From CAILLO01 sp964579735 (lineage in GTDB: Bacteria > Bacillota > Clostridia > Saccharofermentanales > UBA5734), in assembly GCA_964579735.1 (NCBI GenBank), contig CAZOHH010000043.1:1-19282 (forward strand): DNA of 19,282 nucleotides, in the 5' to 3' direction. The position numbers and the translations under genes were made by a program. Every line of letters starts with the position of its first letter. Position 1 is the stretch's first letter. This document shows, piece by piece, positions 6,028 to 14,258 of the stretch. A model generated the notes under the pieces. That model was not told the origin of the DNA. It worked only from the letters and a program-made list of their open reading frames with translations, and searched no databases.

Positions 6028-7662
6028 ATGGACCAGAACCTTACGACGACGAACGAGACCCTGGCAGCGGAAATCGCGCGCCGACGCACGTTCGCGATCA
6101 TATCCCACCCGGACGCCGGCAAGACGACCATGACCGAGAAGCTCCTCCTCTATGGCGGCGCGATCCATCTGGCCGGCACGGTCAAGTCGAGGAAGGCTTC
6201 GCGATACGCGACTTCGGACTGGATGGAGATCGAACGCCAGCGCGGCATTTCGGTCACCTCCTCGGTCATGCAGTTCGAATACGGCGGCTACTGCATCAAT
6301 ATCCTCGACACGCCCGGTCATCAGGACTTCTCCGAGGACACCTACCGGACGCTGTGCGCCGCGGATTGCGCCGTGATGCTCATCGATGGGGCCAAGGGCG
6401 TCGAGACCCAGACCATCAAGCTTTTCCATGTCTGTCGTCTGCGTGGGATCCCGATCTTCACCTTCGTCAACAAGATGGACCGAGCGGCCCGCAACCCCTT
6501 CGACCTGATGGACGAACTGGAGAAGGTACTCGGCATCGCCTCTTCACCTGTGAACTGGCCCATCGGCACCGACGGAGACTTCAAGGGCGTGTACAATCGC
6601 GTGCTGAAGCGCGTCGAGCGCTTCGACGGAAAAGCGGGAGACCACGGAGCCAGCATGGTCGGGGTCGAGGTCCACTCCGTCGACGACCCCGAACTCGGTC
6701 GCGTCCTCGGCGAGGAATACCACACCCGCCTCAAGCAGGAGATCGAACTGCTCGACATCGCCGGAGACGGCATGGACATGGCCAAGGTCCTCCGAGGAGA
6801 ATTGACGCCCGTCTTCTTCGGCAGCGCCATCAACAACTTCGGCGTCGAGACGTTCCTTTCGGCCTTCCTCGAGATGGCCCCGCCCCCGACGCCCCGCACC
6901 GCCCGCGACGGCCTCGTACCGGTCGACGCGCCCTTCTTCAGCGGGTTCATCTTCAAGATCCAGGCGAACATGAACCCCGACCACCGCGACCGTATCGCCT
7001 TCCTCCGCATCTGCTCGGGCCGATTCGAGAAAGGACTCGAGGTCCGCCACGTCCGCGAAGGTCGAACGATCCGCCTGTCGCAGCCCCAGCAGTTCATGGC
7101 CCAGGAGCGCAGCATCGTCGAGGAGGCCTACGCGGGCGACATCATCGGCGTCTTCGATCCGGGGATGTTCCGCATCGGCGACTCGCTCGTGCAGGGAACG
7201 CGAGACCTCGTCTTCGAGGGGATTCCCGTCTTCCCCGCCGAGCATTTCGCGCGCATCTCGCCCGCCGATTCGATGAAGCGCAAGCAGTTCCTGAAGGGCA
7301 TCGCCCAGCTTTCCGAGGAAGGCGCCATCCAGGTCTTCAAGCAACCCGACATCGGCACCGAGACCTTCATCGTCGGCGTCGTGGGCGTGCTCCAGCTGGA
7401 AGTGCTCGAATACCGCCTGAAGGCGGAGTACGGCGTGGACGTTCGATTGTCCCAGTTGAACTACCGCCACTCGCGGTGGGTGGCATCGGATGCCGAAGGC
7501 AAGGTCAGGGACGCCTCGAAGCTCAGCCTGACCAGCACCACCATGCGGGTCCTCGACAAGGACGGCAAGCCGGTCCTGTTGTTCGAGACGGAATGGGCCA
7601 TCACCTGGGCGACGGACCGCAACAAGGGTCTTGTTCTCGAGGAGATCCACGAGAGAACCTAG
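6028..7662 (+). CDS. prfC: Peptide chain release factor 3 (RF3)
   Basis: A GTPase that removes RF1/RF2 from the ribosome after peptide release. The 544-residue length is normal for the family (about 525-540). G-domain motifs are SHPDAGKTT (res 26-34), RGISVTSSV (72-80, the switch I region), DTPGHQDF (94-101) and NKMD (148-151). RGISVTSSV followed by DTPGHQDFSEDTYRTL separates RF3 from EF-G. AGGAGGA at 6017-6023 precedes the ATG by four bases; an in-frame reading upstream to 5869 would cross the promoter and is rejected. The gene stands alone on the plus strand, divergent from the kinase and convergent with the thrC operon. Confidence 0.97.
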   Translation: MDQNLTTTNETLAAEIARRRTFAIISHPDAGKTTMTEKLLLYGGAIHLAGTVKSRKASRYATSDWMEIERQRGISVTSSVMQFEYGGYCINILDTPGHQDFSEDTYRTLCAADCAVMLIDGAKGVETQTIKLFHVCRLRGIPIFTFVNKMDRAARNPFDLMDELEKVLGIASSPVNWPIGTDGDFKGVYNRVLKRVERFDGKAGDHGASMVGVEVHSVDDPELGRVLGEEYHTRLKQEIELLDIAGDGMDMAKVLRGELTPVFFGSAINNFGVETFLSAFLEMAPPPTPRTARDGLVPVDAPFFSGFIFKIQANMNPDHRDRIAFLRICSGRFEKGLEVRHVREGRTIRLSQPQQFMAQERSIVEEAYAGDIIGVFDPGMFRIGDSLVQGTRDLVFEGIPVFPAEHFARISPADSMKRKQFLKGIAQLSEEGAIQVFKQPDIGTETFIVGVVGVLQLEVLEYRLKAEYGVDVRLSQLNYRHSRWVASDAEGKVRDASKLSLTSTTMRVLDKDGKPVLLFETEWAITWATDRNKGLVLEEIHERT

Positions 7663-7675
7663 CCGTAGGCTGGAA

Positions 7676-7699
7676 GCCGCGCCTCGAACGCTACGCGGC
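7676..7699. terminator. Weak hairpin between convergent prfC and thrC
   Basis: GCCGCG (7676-7681) and CGCGGC (7694-7699) form a six-pair stem around a 12-base loop in the 59-base convergent gap. No T run follows on either strand, so it may only slow polymerase or aid Rho-dependent ending. Confidence 0.25.
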
Positions 7700-7721
7700 A
7701 ACGCCTAGCTGAAATACGTAC

Positions 7722-9239
7722 TCAAAACGGTCGGAGCGCCTCTTCCTTCATGCCGGAGGGAGTGATCGTCTTCGTGTGGAGCACGGGTCGCTCGGCGAGT
7801 CCTGCGAGTCCTGCCGGTATCTCCAGCCCGCTTTCCGTGGACAGTTCGTCGAGAAGGACCGCCTCGCTGCGACCTCGCGAATAGCCGTTCCCGAATAGCG
7901 CGTCGCATACGCTCGCTCCGAACTTGAGCGGACTCGCGGTCGAGACGAACACCGTGCGCGTCAGGTCCGAGGTGCGGGCGGCATAGCGCTCGAAGACATT
8001 GAAGCCCGTGGCCGTATGGGTGTCGACGACGGTGTCGAAACGGTCATATACCTCGCGGATGGTCTTGAGCGTTCCCTGGTCGTCGGCGAAACCACCGACG
8101 AAGACCTCCGACAGGCTCCGGAACGTATGTGGGTCGACCGTGTAGGACCCCTTCCCTTCGAGTTCCTTCATCCAGGACGAAATCTTCTCCGCGTCATGTC
8201 CGCCGATCTCGAAAAGCAGTCGCTCGAGGTTGCTCGAGACGAGGATGTCCATGGACGGTGCATTCGTGCGGACGAATTCCCGGCGCCGGTCATAGGTCCC
8301 GGTCCGGAGAAAATCGGTCAGGACCTTGTTGCGGTTCGACGCGCAGATCAGTTTGTGGACGGGCAGACCCATCTTCATCGCATACCAGGCGGCGAGGATG
8401 TTGCCGAAATTGCCTGTCGGGATGACGAGGTTGATCTTCTCTCCGCACTTCATCGGCTCCGTCGGTTCCTTGGGAACCATGGCCAGGAGATCGGCGTAGG
8501 CGGAGAAGTAGTAGGCGATCTGCGGGACGAGGCGCCCCCAGTTGATCGAGTTCGCCGAAGAAAGGAAGACCCCGGAGCGGTCGAGCGCGTCGGCGACCTC
8601 CGGGTCCGAGAAGATGGCCTTGACGCCGGCCTGGGTATCGTCGAAATTGCCCTCGACGGCCACGACGCGACAGTTCGAACCTTCCTGCGTGGTCATCTGG
8701 AGGCGTTGCGCGTCACTCACGCCCTTCGCCGGGTAGAACACCACGACCGATGTCCCGGGGATGTCTCGGAATCCTTCGAGCGCGGCCTTGCCGGTGTCGC
8801 CCGACGTAGCCGTGAGGATGCGGACCTCCTTCGCCGTACCGGTCTTGCGGAGCGCGGCCGTCATGAGACGGGGAAGGATCTGCAGGGCCAGGTCCTTGAA
8901 CGCGGCGGTCGGTCCGTGCCAGAGTTCGAGGATGAAGTAGCGGTCGCTGTAGCGGTTGAGCTGCAGCACGGGCGCCGGGGACGGAAGGAACCTGTCCTCT
9001 CCGTACGCTTCCTCGGCCATGGTGCGGAGTTCGTTCGGCGAATAGTCCGAAAGGAATCGGGAGAGAACGGTCACCACGCGGTCGACGTAGGGGATGCGGG
9101 TCATGGCCTCGATTTCGTCGAGTTCGAAGGTGGGAATCGTCTCGGGGACGTAGAGTCCGCCGTCCGGCGCCAGTCCCTGGCGGATGGCCTCCGCGGAACC
9201 GACTGCGGGCGAATGGCCTCGTGTACTGATGTAGTTCAT
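7722..9239 (-). CDS. thrC: Threonine synthase
   Basis: PLP enzyme converting O-phosphohomoserine to L-threonine. The 505-residue protein has the PLP lysine K115 in HGPTAAFKDLALQ, TSGDTGKAA (145-153) for phosphate binding, SANSINWGRLVPQ (228-240) and PTGNFGN (274-280). The N terminus YISTRG and DGGLYVPE are typical of this family. AAGGAG at 9248-9253 lies eight bases upstream of the ATG. It is the last gene of the minus-strand run that begins with gtrA, 22 bases after the TPR-like membrane protein, and has no promoter of its own that can be seen. Together with metA it covers both exits from homoserine, but from separate transcripts. Confidence 0.97.
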   Translation of the reverse strand: MNYISTRGHSPAVGSAEAIRQGLAPDGGLYVPETIPTFELDEIEAMTRIPYVDRVVTVLSRFLSDYSPNELRTMAEEAYGEDRFLPSPAPVLQLNRYSDRYFILELWHGPTAAFKDLALQILPRLMTAALRKTGTAKEVRILTATSGDTGKAALEGFRDIPGTSVVVFYPAKGVSDAQRLQMTTQEGSNCRVVAVEGNFDDTQAGVKAIFSDPEVADALDRSGVFLSSANSINWGRLVPQIAYYFSAYADLLAMVPKEPTEPMKCGEKINLVIPTGNFGNILAAWYAMKMGLPVHKLICASNRNKVLTDFLRTGTYDRRREFVRTNAPSMDILVSSNLERLLFEIGGHDAEKISSWMKELEGKGSYTVDPHTFRSLSEVFVGGFADDQGTLKTIREVYDRFDTVVDTHTATGFNVFERYAARTSDLTRTVFVSTASPLKFGASVCDALFGNGYSRGRSEAVLLDELSTESGLEIPAGLAGLAERPVLHTKTITPSGMKEEALRPF

Positions 9240-9261
9240 TCGAGGGTCTCCTTCCGGCTTT

Positions 9262-10686
9262 CTAGCCGAGCTGGTCGAGGCGCGTCTGCGCCCGGTTGGC
9301 GATGTCGCGTCCGTGGAAGCGTTCGACCACGTACTGGAAATAGGGGCGAGCCAGGTCGGGCTGGGAAAGGAGCTGATAGCAGCGGCCGATGTAGTAGGGC
9401 AATCCGCCGCCGTAATATCCGGGGTCGATCGCCGATGCCTTGAGGAAAGGCACCAGGGCGCCGTTGAAGTCCTTCGCGTCGAAGAGGGCCATCCCCTGGA
9501 GCCGCCAGGTCTCGCATGCGTTGCGGGAAACGTCGTCCAGAAGCGTCGTCGCGCGGGCGAGAAGTTGTCCGGCCGTCTCGGCGACGCCGTCTGCTGATGT
9601 CTCCGCGGGCAGCGCGGTCAGCGTGGTTCGCGCGAGGAGCAGTAGGTCGGCGGCACCGGTGGAGTCCTTCGCGGCCATCCGCGTTTCGGCATCGGAGACG
9701 TCCCGCGCGGCATCCTGGAGGAGGGTGGAGTCGGCAGGAATCGACGGAGACGGAGTCGGGGGCACGGGTGTCACCGTCGGGTCAGCCGGGATGGAGACGG
9801 CTGCATCGGGAAACTCTGCGTTGAAGGCTTCCAGAAGGTCTCGGAGTTCCGCGGAGACCGGCTTGCCGGATTTGCGCAGATCGTCGATGCGGGCGAGGAT
9901 CCACGCCAATCGGTCGTCCGCGCCGGGTGTCGGTGTCGGCGTCAAGAACCCGGTCGGAGTCGCGAAGGCTCTGACAAGAGCCTGCGAGACCGCTGGATAC
10001 AACAGGATGCCGCCGGTTGCAAGGCCAGCGACCAGGAGAAGGACGGCAAGGGGTCGCAGGACCTTCGAGGCTCCCTGGAAACGGTTCGCGGAGACCGGGG
10101 TCACGGAGCTTCCAGAACTCTTGAGAGCCGGCCGGGAGGAAGCCCGGTCCTGGGGCGAGGTATCTGCTTCGGTTCCCTGGAGGAGGTTCCGGCGTTCACG
10201 GGTCTTCGCCATCTTGACCTTCCTGCGCCGCTCCCGGGAAGGGCGGACGAGGTGGTTCATCGCCCTCGCATCCAGCGGTTCCGAAAATGATTCCGCATGG
10301 ACTCTCGCGACGGGCTCGTCGAATGCGTCCCGCTGGGTCGCGGGATCCTGCGTGCTGACCGCCGCCGCATAGAGGGTCGGTCTCTCCAGGAGGGAGTCGG
10401 GGAGCACGGCACTTTCAGCCTTGTGGAAGTTGCGCTCCGCCGCAACGGGGCTTCCGTTGGCCATCAGGCAGCACCCAAGAAGCAGGAAGGCCTGGCCGAA
10501 GGACGGAACCGTCGCGCAGACCTTCTTGAGTTCGATCATCGCGATGTCGGCGCTGTCGTTCTGCAGGTTGAGGATCGCCTTGTTGTAGCGTGCGACGGCT
10601 TCAGACGCGTCGCGTTCGGGTACGGGAAGGCGGACCTCCTTCGGGTCTAGACGCTGGAAGGTCCGGATTTCCTTCAGCCAATCCAT
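9262..10686 (-). CDS. Single-pass membrane protein with TPR-like segments on both sides
   Basis: Function not recognised. The 474 residues comprise an N-terminal alpha-helical, TPR-like part (about 28-95), a strongly basic stretch (150-167), a transmembrane segment (about 208-238), a TPTPTPG linker, a coiled or helical part with a second Pro-rich linker (TPVPPTPSPS, 306-315), and a C-terminal TPR-like pair (about 395-470, including GCYQLL-like YIGRCYQLL and DLARPYFQYV). The basic stretch before the membrane segment suggests an inside N terminus and outside C terminus. The ATG (complement of 10684-10686) has AAGGAGGG at 10696-10703 and overlaps the folC end by 13 bases, so translation is probably coupled. 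It could be a scaffold for envelope assembly or a peptidoglycan-linked factor; this is only a guess from context. Confidence 0.8.
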   Translation of the reverse strand: MDWLKEIRTFQRLDPKEVRLPVPERDASEAVARYNKAILNLQNDSADIAMIELKKVCATVPSFGQAFLLLGCCLMANGSPVAAERNFHKAESAVLPDSLLERPTLYAAAVSTQDPATQRDAFDEPVARVHAESFSEPLDARAMNHLVRPSRERRRKVKMAKTRERRNLLQGTEADTSPQDRASSRPALKSSGSSVTPVSANRFQGASKVLRPLAVLLLVAGLATGGILLYPAVSQALVRAFATPTGFLTPTPTPGADDRLAWILARIDDLRKSGKPVSAELRDLLEAFNAEFPDAAVSIPADPTVTPVPPTPSPSIPADSTLLQDAARDVSDAETRMAAKDSTGAADLLLLARTTLTALPAETSADGVAETAGQLLARATTLLDDVSRNACETWRLQGMALFDAKDFNGALVPFLKASAIDPGYYGGGLPYYIGRCYQLLSQPDLARPYFQYVVERFHGRDIANRAQTRLDQLG

Positions 10687-12143
10687 CCTGTGCTGCCCTC
10701 CTTGGGTTGCGCGCCGGTAAGATGAAGCGCGGCGGCTTCGCGGGCGGCGCGCATGAGGAACAGGGAGCCGAACACGCAGACGACGCCCCCGTCGGACTCG
10801 GCTTCCCGGATGGAATCGGCGATGGCGTCTCGGACGGAGCGCAGACTCTCGATCCTCACGTCGGGCAGAATCCCGGAGAGGGAGGTGCGGACCGCTTCCG
10901 CCAGAGCATCCGGCGCAAGGGCCCGGGGGTGGTCGGCGGCGACGCACCGGAAGGAGACGGCGTGGAGGATCGGGTGCGAAGCAACTCCGATCGGCGCCAG
11001 CAGCTCGCGCAGCATCGTGGGGTAGTCCTTGTCGGCGGAGACGCCGCAGATGAAGTGGATTGGTTCGTCCCGGAATATTTCCAACAGACTTTCCCGGAGC
11101 GCAACGGCTCCCTGCGGGTTGTGCGCGCCGTCCATCACCACGGGGGGATGCGTCGACACGAACTCGAAGCGGCAGGGCCAGCGCGTCCGTTCAAAGCCCA
11201 TGGCGATCGACTCCCGGTCGAGGCGGGACAAGCCGCCCGGGCCAGCCAGGATCTCGAGGGCGCGGAAGGCCGTGGCGGCGTTGAGCGGCTGGTAGGCGCC
11301 GACGAGGGAGGTCTTGAGCACGGCGCCTGGAGGCTGGATGCGGAGGGTCTGGGAGAACCGTCCGTCGATGGGCGACAACCCCTTTTCGAGAACGACGACT
11401 TCCTCCCGGCGGACCACGACGAGGGAGGCGCCGACGGCTTCGCAACGGGCACGGACCACGGACTCCACGGTCTTCGCATCCTCTGGGAGCGCCATGGGGA
11501 CTGGGTCCTGCAGGACCACACGGGTGCCGGACTTCACGATGGCGGCCTTCTCCCCTGCGATTTCCCGCATCGTGGACCCGAGGCGGTCGCAGTGGTCGTA
11601 GCCCATGGCGGTGATCACGGAGACCGCGGGGGCGGGGATGACGTTCGTCGCATCGAGCCGCCCTCCCAGTCCGGTCTCCAGGACGACGACATCGCATCGA
11701 CGCTCCTCGTAATGAAGGAATGCGGCCGCGGTGATCAATTCGAATTCCGTGGGGTGCTCTTCCCCGTCCGCCAGCATGCCCTCCACGGCAGTCCGGACCC
11801 TGGACGCGAGCCGGACGAGGGCATCGTGCGGAATCTCTCCGGTGGTCTCGTCCCGAGTCAGGGCCTCGAGGTCGGAGGCGCCATCGAGGAATCGGATGCG
11901 CTCCTCGAATCGGAAGAGAAAAGGGGAGGTGTAGATGCCCGTGCGGTAGCCGGCCGCAGCCAGTGCGGAAGCGATGAAGGCGGTGATGGAGCCCTTGCCG
12001 TTGGTGCCCGCGACATGGACGTAGACCGGTCCCCGCGGCACGCCGCCGAGTCGGTCCATCAGGGAGCGCATGCGTTCGAGACCGAGCCGGGTGCCGAATC
12101 TCTCAGCCGATGCGAAGAAGCTCAGGGCCTCGTCGTGGTCCAT
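10674..12143 (-). CDS. folC: Folylpolyglutamate synthase / dihydrofolate synthase
   Basis: Adds glutamate to dihydropteroate or folates in an ATP-dependent, Mur-ligase-like reaction. The 489-residue protein has the P-loop VAGTNGKGS (44-52), TSPFLFRFEERI (72-83), TEFELITAAAF (132-142), VLETGLGGRLDATN (154-167), a DHCDRLGSTMREIAGEKAAIVK segment matching the family DHxxxLGxTxxxIAxEKAGIIK (183-204), and DGAHNPQG (338-345). It is longer than the usual 420-440 residues. The ATG overlaps the glycosyltransferase stop by one base (TGATG), which sets the start. An in-frame extension upstream to 13172 is an accident of GC-rich sequence within the neighbouring gene. Whether it makes dihydrofolate as well as polyglutamate cannot be read from the sequence. 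Confidence 0.95.
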   Translation of the reverse strand: MDHDEALSFFASAERFGTRLGLERMRSLMDRLGGVPRGPVYVHVAGTNGKGSITAFIASALAAAGYRTGIYTSPFLFRFEERIRFLDGASDLEALTRDETTGEIPHDALVRLASRVRTAVEGMLADGEEHPTEFELITAAAFLHYEERRCDVVVLETGLGGRLDATNVIPAPAVSVITAMGYDHCDRLGSTMREIAGEKAAIVKSGTRVVLQDPVPMALPEDAKTVESVVRARCEAVGASLVVVRREEVVVLEKGLSPIDGRFSQTLRIQPPGAVLKTSLVGAYQPLNAATAFRALEILAGPGGLSRLDRESIAMGFERTRWPCRFEFVSTHPPVVMDGAHNPQGAVALRESLLEIFRDEPIHFICGVSADKDYPTMLRELLAPIGVASHPILHAVSFRCVAADHPRALAPDALAEAVRTSLSGILPDVRIESLRSVRDAIADSIREAESDGGVVCVFGSLFLMRAAREAAALHLTGAQPKEGSTGWIG

Positions 12144-13603
12144 CACGGGGTACCCGACCCCCCTTCCTTGCGGCCATTGGTCGTGAATTCGGTCCGATTC
12201 TTCTCGAAGGTCCGGTTGTAGAGCGAGGTCGAGAAGACCACCTTGACCGTTTCGAGGACCAGACGCAGGTCGAGCAGGATGGAGTAGTTCTTGATGTAGA
12301 TCAGGTCGTACCGGAGTTTGTCCTCGGGCAGGGTGTCGTAGCTGCCTGCGACCTGGGCGAACCCGGTGATGCCGGCCTTGACGCGGAAGCGCTGATGGTA
12401 GCCCGGGATGTCCTTCTCGAACTGCTCCACGAAGAACGGCCGCTCGGAGCGGGGACCGACGACGCTCATTTCTCCCTTCAGGACGTTGAGGAACTGTGGG
12501 AGCTCGTCGATCTTGAGACGGCGGAGAAGTCTCCCGACCGGCGTGACGCGCGGGTCGGACTTCCCGGAGATCACGGGTCCGGTGACGGATTCGGCGTCGA
12601 TGCGCATGGAGCGGAACTTGTAGATCCGATAGAGCTGGTTGTTCCGCGTGACACGCTCCTGCGAGTAGATCACCGGTCCCTTCGAACTCAAGCGCACGGC
12701 CAGCGCGGCGGCCAGCATCACCGGAGAGACCAGCACGAGGACGAGCAGGGACACGACGACGTCGAAGGCGCGTTTCAGAAGCCGCTGCTCGAAGGTCAGT
12801 CCGAGTCGGTCGATCATGAAGGCCGGCATGTCGGAGAATTGGACGATCCGGGTCTTGAGGTAGGCGACCTCGACCAGCTGCGGGACGACATAGACCGGCT
12901 TGTTCCATGCCGTGCAGTAGAGGATGATGTTGACCTTGCATTCGTCGGACACATCGGGGCAGATCAGGACCTCGGAGGCGCTGTCGATGTTCCGGTGGAG
13001 GTCGGCCACGTCGTCGCAGGTGCAGGTTCCGATGAGGTCGACGTGCAGCGCGGAAAGGTTCCCGGCGATCTTCGCGACGACTTGCGCGGATTCTTCGGGG
13101 CTGTTGCCCACGACGACCATTCGACCTTTCGCATAGATCCAGCGGCTGATGGCGAGACCGGCGACGCCCCACAGGGAGGTGGCGATGAATAGCAGCAGCG
13201 TGCCGAGGAGGATCACGGAACGGGGCACCGAGAATCCTCGGACGAAGAACGCGGCGGCCGTGGCGGCGATGCCTTCCAGGATGGAGAAGCGAATCGCGGC
13301 GGTGATGATGTCGACATTGGTCTTGCGGAAGAAGTGGGTCATCTCGAAGAGATCGATGAAGATCAGGGCGGCGAGGACGACCAACGGGACGGAGTCCACG
13401 AAGGCGCCGAAGTTGTTCCTCGGCATGTTCGGGAACTCCGGGCCGAAGAGCATGTAGAAGGCGAGGATGAAGGAACCGACGACGAGCGCGAGCTCCAGAA
13501 GGACGAAGGCGGTCTTGAAAAGGTGAGCGGCCGTCGAGAATCGATGGCTCTTCACGGTGACCTTGTCATTGGATGCGGGCCGAATCCTTCCCTCCATGCG
13601 CAT
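12143..13603 (-). CDS. Polyprenyl glycosylphosphotransferase (initiating sugar transferase)
   Basis: Transfers a sugar-1-phosphate to undecaprenyl phosphate, the first step of building an exopolysaccharide, capsule or glycan. The 486-residue protein has four N-terminal transmembrane segments (about 32-53, 72-88, 104-122, 128-152), a Rossmann-like region starting GRMVVVGN (160-167), a re-entrant membrane helix (about 277-303) and the catalytic domain with YKFRSMRIDAES (328-339), KIDELPQ (364-370, D366-E367) and VVGPRSERP (381-389), ending in GITGFAQV. This is the WcaJ/PglC-type architecture with the full N-terminal part. The sugar cannot be predicted. Start and stop are joined to neighbours by TGATG overlaps; a second ATG lies two codons in. 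With the GtrA-like gene directly before it, it suggests lipid-linked glycan assembly. Confidence 0.92.
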   Translation of the reverse strand: MRMEGRIRPASNDKVTVKSHRFSTAAHLFKTAFVLLELALVVGSFILAFYMLFGPEFPNMPRNNFGAFVDSVPLVVLAALIFIDLFEMTHFFRKTNVDIITAAIRFSILEGIAATAAAFFVRGFSVPRSVILLGTLLLFIATSLWGVAGLAISRWIYAKGRMVVVGNSPEESAQVVAKIAGNLSALHVDLIGTCTCDDVADLHRNIDSASEVLICPDVSDECKVNIILYCTAWNKPVYVVPQLVEVAYLKTRIVQFSDMPAFMIDRLGLTFEQRLLKRAFDVVVSLLVLVLVSPVMLAAALAVRLSSKGPVIYSQERVTRNNQLYRIYKFRSMRIDAESVTGPVISGKSDPRVTPVGRLLRRLKIDELPQFLNVLKGEMSVVGPRSERPFFVEQFEKDIPGYHQRFRVKAGITGFAQVAGSYDTLPEDKLRYDLIYIKNYSILLDLRLVLETVKVVFSTSLYNRTFEKNRTEFTTNGRKEGGSGTP

Positions 13604-14133
13604 CAGTCTCCCACCGTCTTCGCTTTGCCCGCGCGGCGGGAAGAAAAGACGACGAACTTGCTGAAGAAGTAGTTCACGACCACCACGAAGACGTTCGAGA
13701 CGACCTTGCTGACCAGGTCGGTGATTCCAAGGACGTCCATGAGGACATACAGGATGCCGTATTCCATGGCGAGCGAGACAAGGCGGGCCATCCAGAACAG
13801 GGCGCCCTGGCGGATTGCCTCCCGGCGGTCCCTCTTGCGGTCTCCGGTCTTTCCGCCGGCCTCGAACACGATGTTGCGGTTGGTGACGAAGGCGAACGTG
13901 ACGGCGGCGATGAAAGCCGCGATGTTGGAGATCAGCCAGAACTTGATGACGATATCCCAGTGCAGGGAGAGGATCGTGATCGTGCCCGCCCAGATCGGCG
14001 TGTCCTTGCCGAACAGGGCATTCAGGCCGATGAAGACGACGTAGTTGATCGCCGTGGTCAGAACTCCGAAGAGGACGTAGAGGAGAACCTCCCGGGAGAG
14101 GGCCGAGCGAAGTTTCCTGATCAGTTCTTTCAT
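13603..14133 (-). CDS. GtrA-like membrane protein
   Basis: A 176-residue protein of the GtrA/DPMS transmembrane family, whose members help move or position polyprenyl-linked sugars across the membrane. Four hydrophobic segments are visible (about 16-40, 66-84, 113-135, 143-165). Two family features are FGVLTTAINYVVF near the start and the repeated Asn-aromatic ends NRNIVFE and NYFFSKFVVF. AAGGAG at 14142-14147 is eight bases from the ATG. It is the first gene of the operon and shares one base (TGATG) with the glycosylphosphotransferase. A GtrA partner is often a glycosyltransferase such as a dolichol-phosphate-mannose-synthase-like enzyme; none is visible in this window. Confidence 0.88.
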   Translation of the reverse strand: MKELIRKLRSALSREVLLYVLFGVLTTAINYVVFIGLNALFGKDTPIWAGTITILSLHWDIVIKFWLISNIAAFIAAVTFAFVTNRNIVFEAGGKTGDRKRDRREAIRQGALFWMARLVSLAMEYGILYVLMDVLGITDLVSKVVSNVFVVVVNYFFSKFVVFSSRRAGKAKTVGD

Positions 14134-14147
14134 GCGTCCAGCTCCTT

Positions 14148-14162
14148 GCCGGAAGGTCCGGC
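14148..14162 (-). promoter_or_regulatory. Hairpin abutting the gtrA ribosome site
   Basis: On the minus strand GCCGGA-CCT-TCCGGC forms a perfect six-pair stem with a three-base loop, immediately followed by the AAGGAG of gtrA. It could stabilise the 5' end or affect ribosome loading; a regulatory role is inference. Confidence 0.4.
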
Positions 14163-14217
14163 GGACAGATGCGGACGGAATCCGTGCATTCGACGGTCCG
14201 AAGGCTGCAACCGGTTC

Positions 14218-14226
14218 ATTTTAACA
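14218..14226 (-). promoter_or_regulatory. Extended -10 promoter for the gtrA-thrC operon
   Basis: TGTTAAAAT on the minus strand has the TGn extension and TAAAAT (5 of 6). No clear -35 is present. It lies in the 125-base gap after the cohesin-like gene and gives a leader of about 78 bases. It marks the most likely boundary between the envelope-protein unit and the gtrA operon, though no terminator separates them. Confidence 0.5.
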
Positions 14227-14258
14227 GAATGGGCGCATGGGGAAAAGCGTCCGAGGTA

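Noticed and set aside
8016..9443. Long open frame on the plus strand opposite thrC
   Set aside because: It is wholly antisense to a well-supported threonine synthase and has the skewed composition expected of a GC-rich shadow frame.
10687..10947. In-frame upstream extension of the TPR-like membrane protein
   Set aside because: Arg-rich shadow of folC; the ATG at 10686 has a strong AAGGAGGG site.
10590..12221. 543-codon open frame on the plus strand opposite folC
   Set aside because: Rich in Gly, Asp, Glu and His in the way of antisense reading of GC-rich coding DNA; no recognisable motif, while folC on the other strand is complete.
12144..13172. In-frame upstream extension of folC
   Set aside because: It would read through the glycosylphosphotransferase gene in another frame and is Arg/Pro-rich. 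The ATG at 12143, overlapping the upstream stop, begins the family-like sequence.
12110..13192. 360-codon plus-strand frame opposite the glycosylphosphotransferase
   Set aside because: Antisense shadow with no domain-like pattern; the minus-strand gene has all expected motifs.
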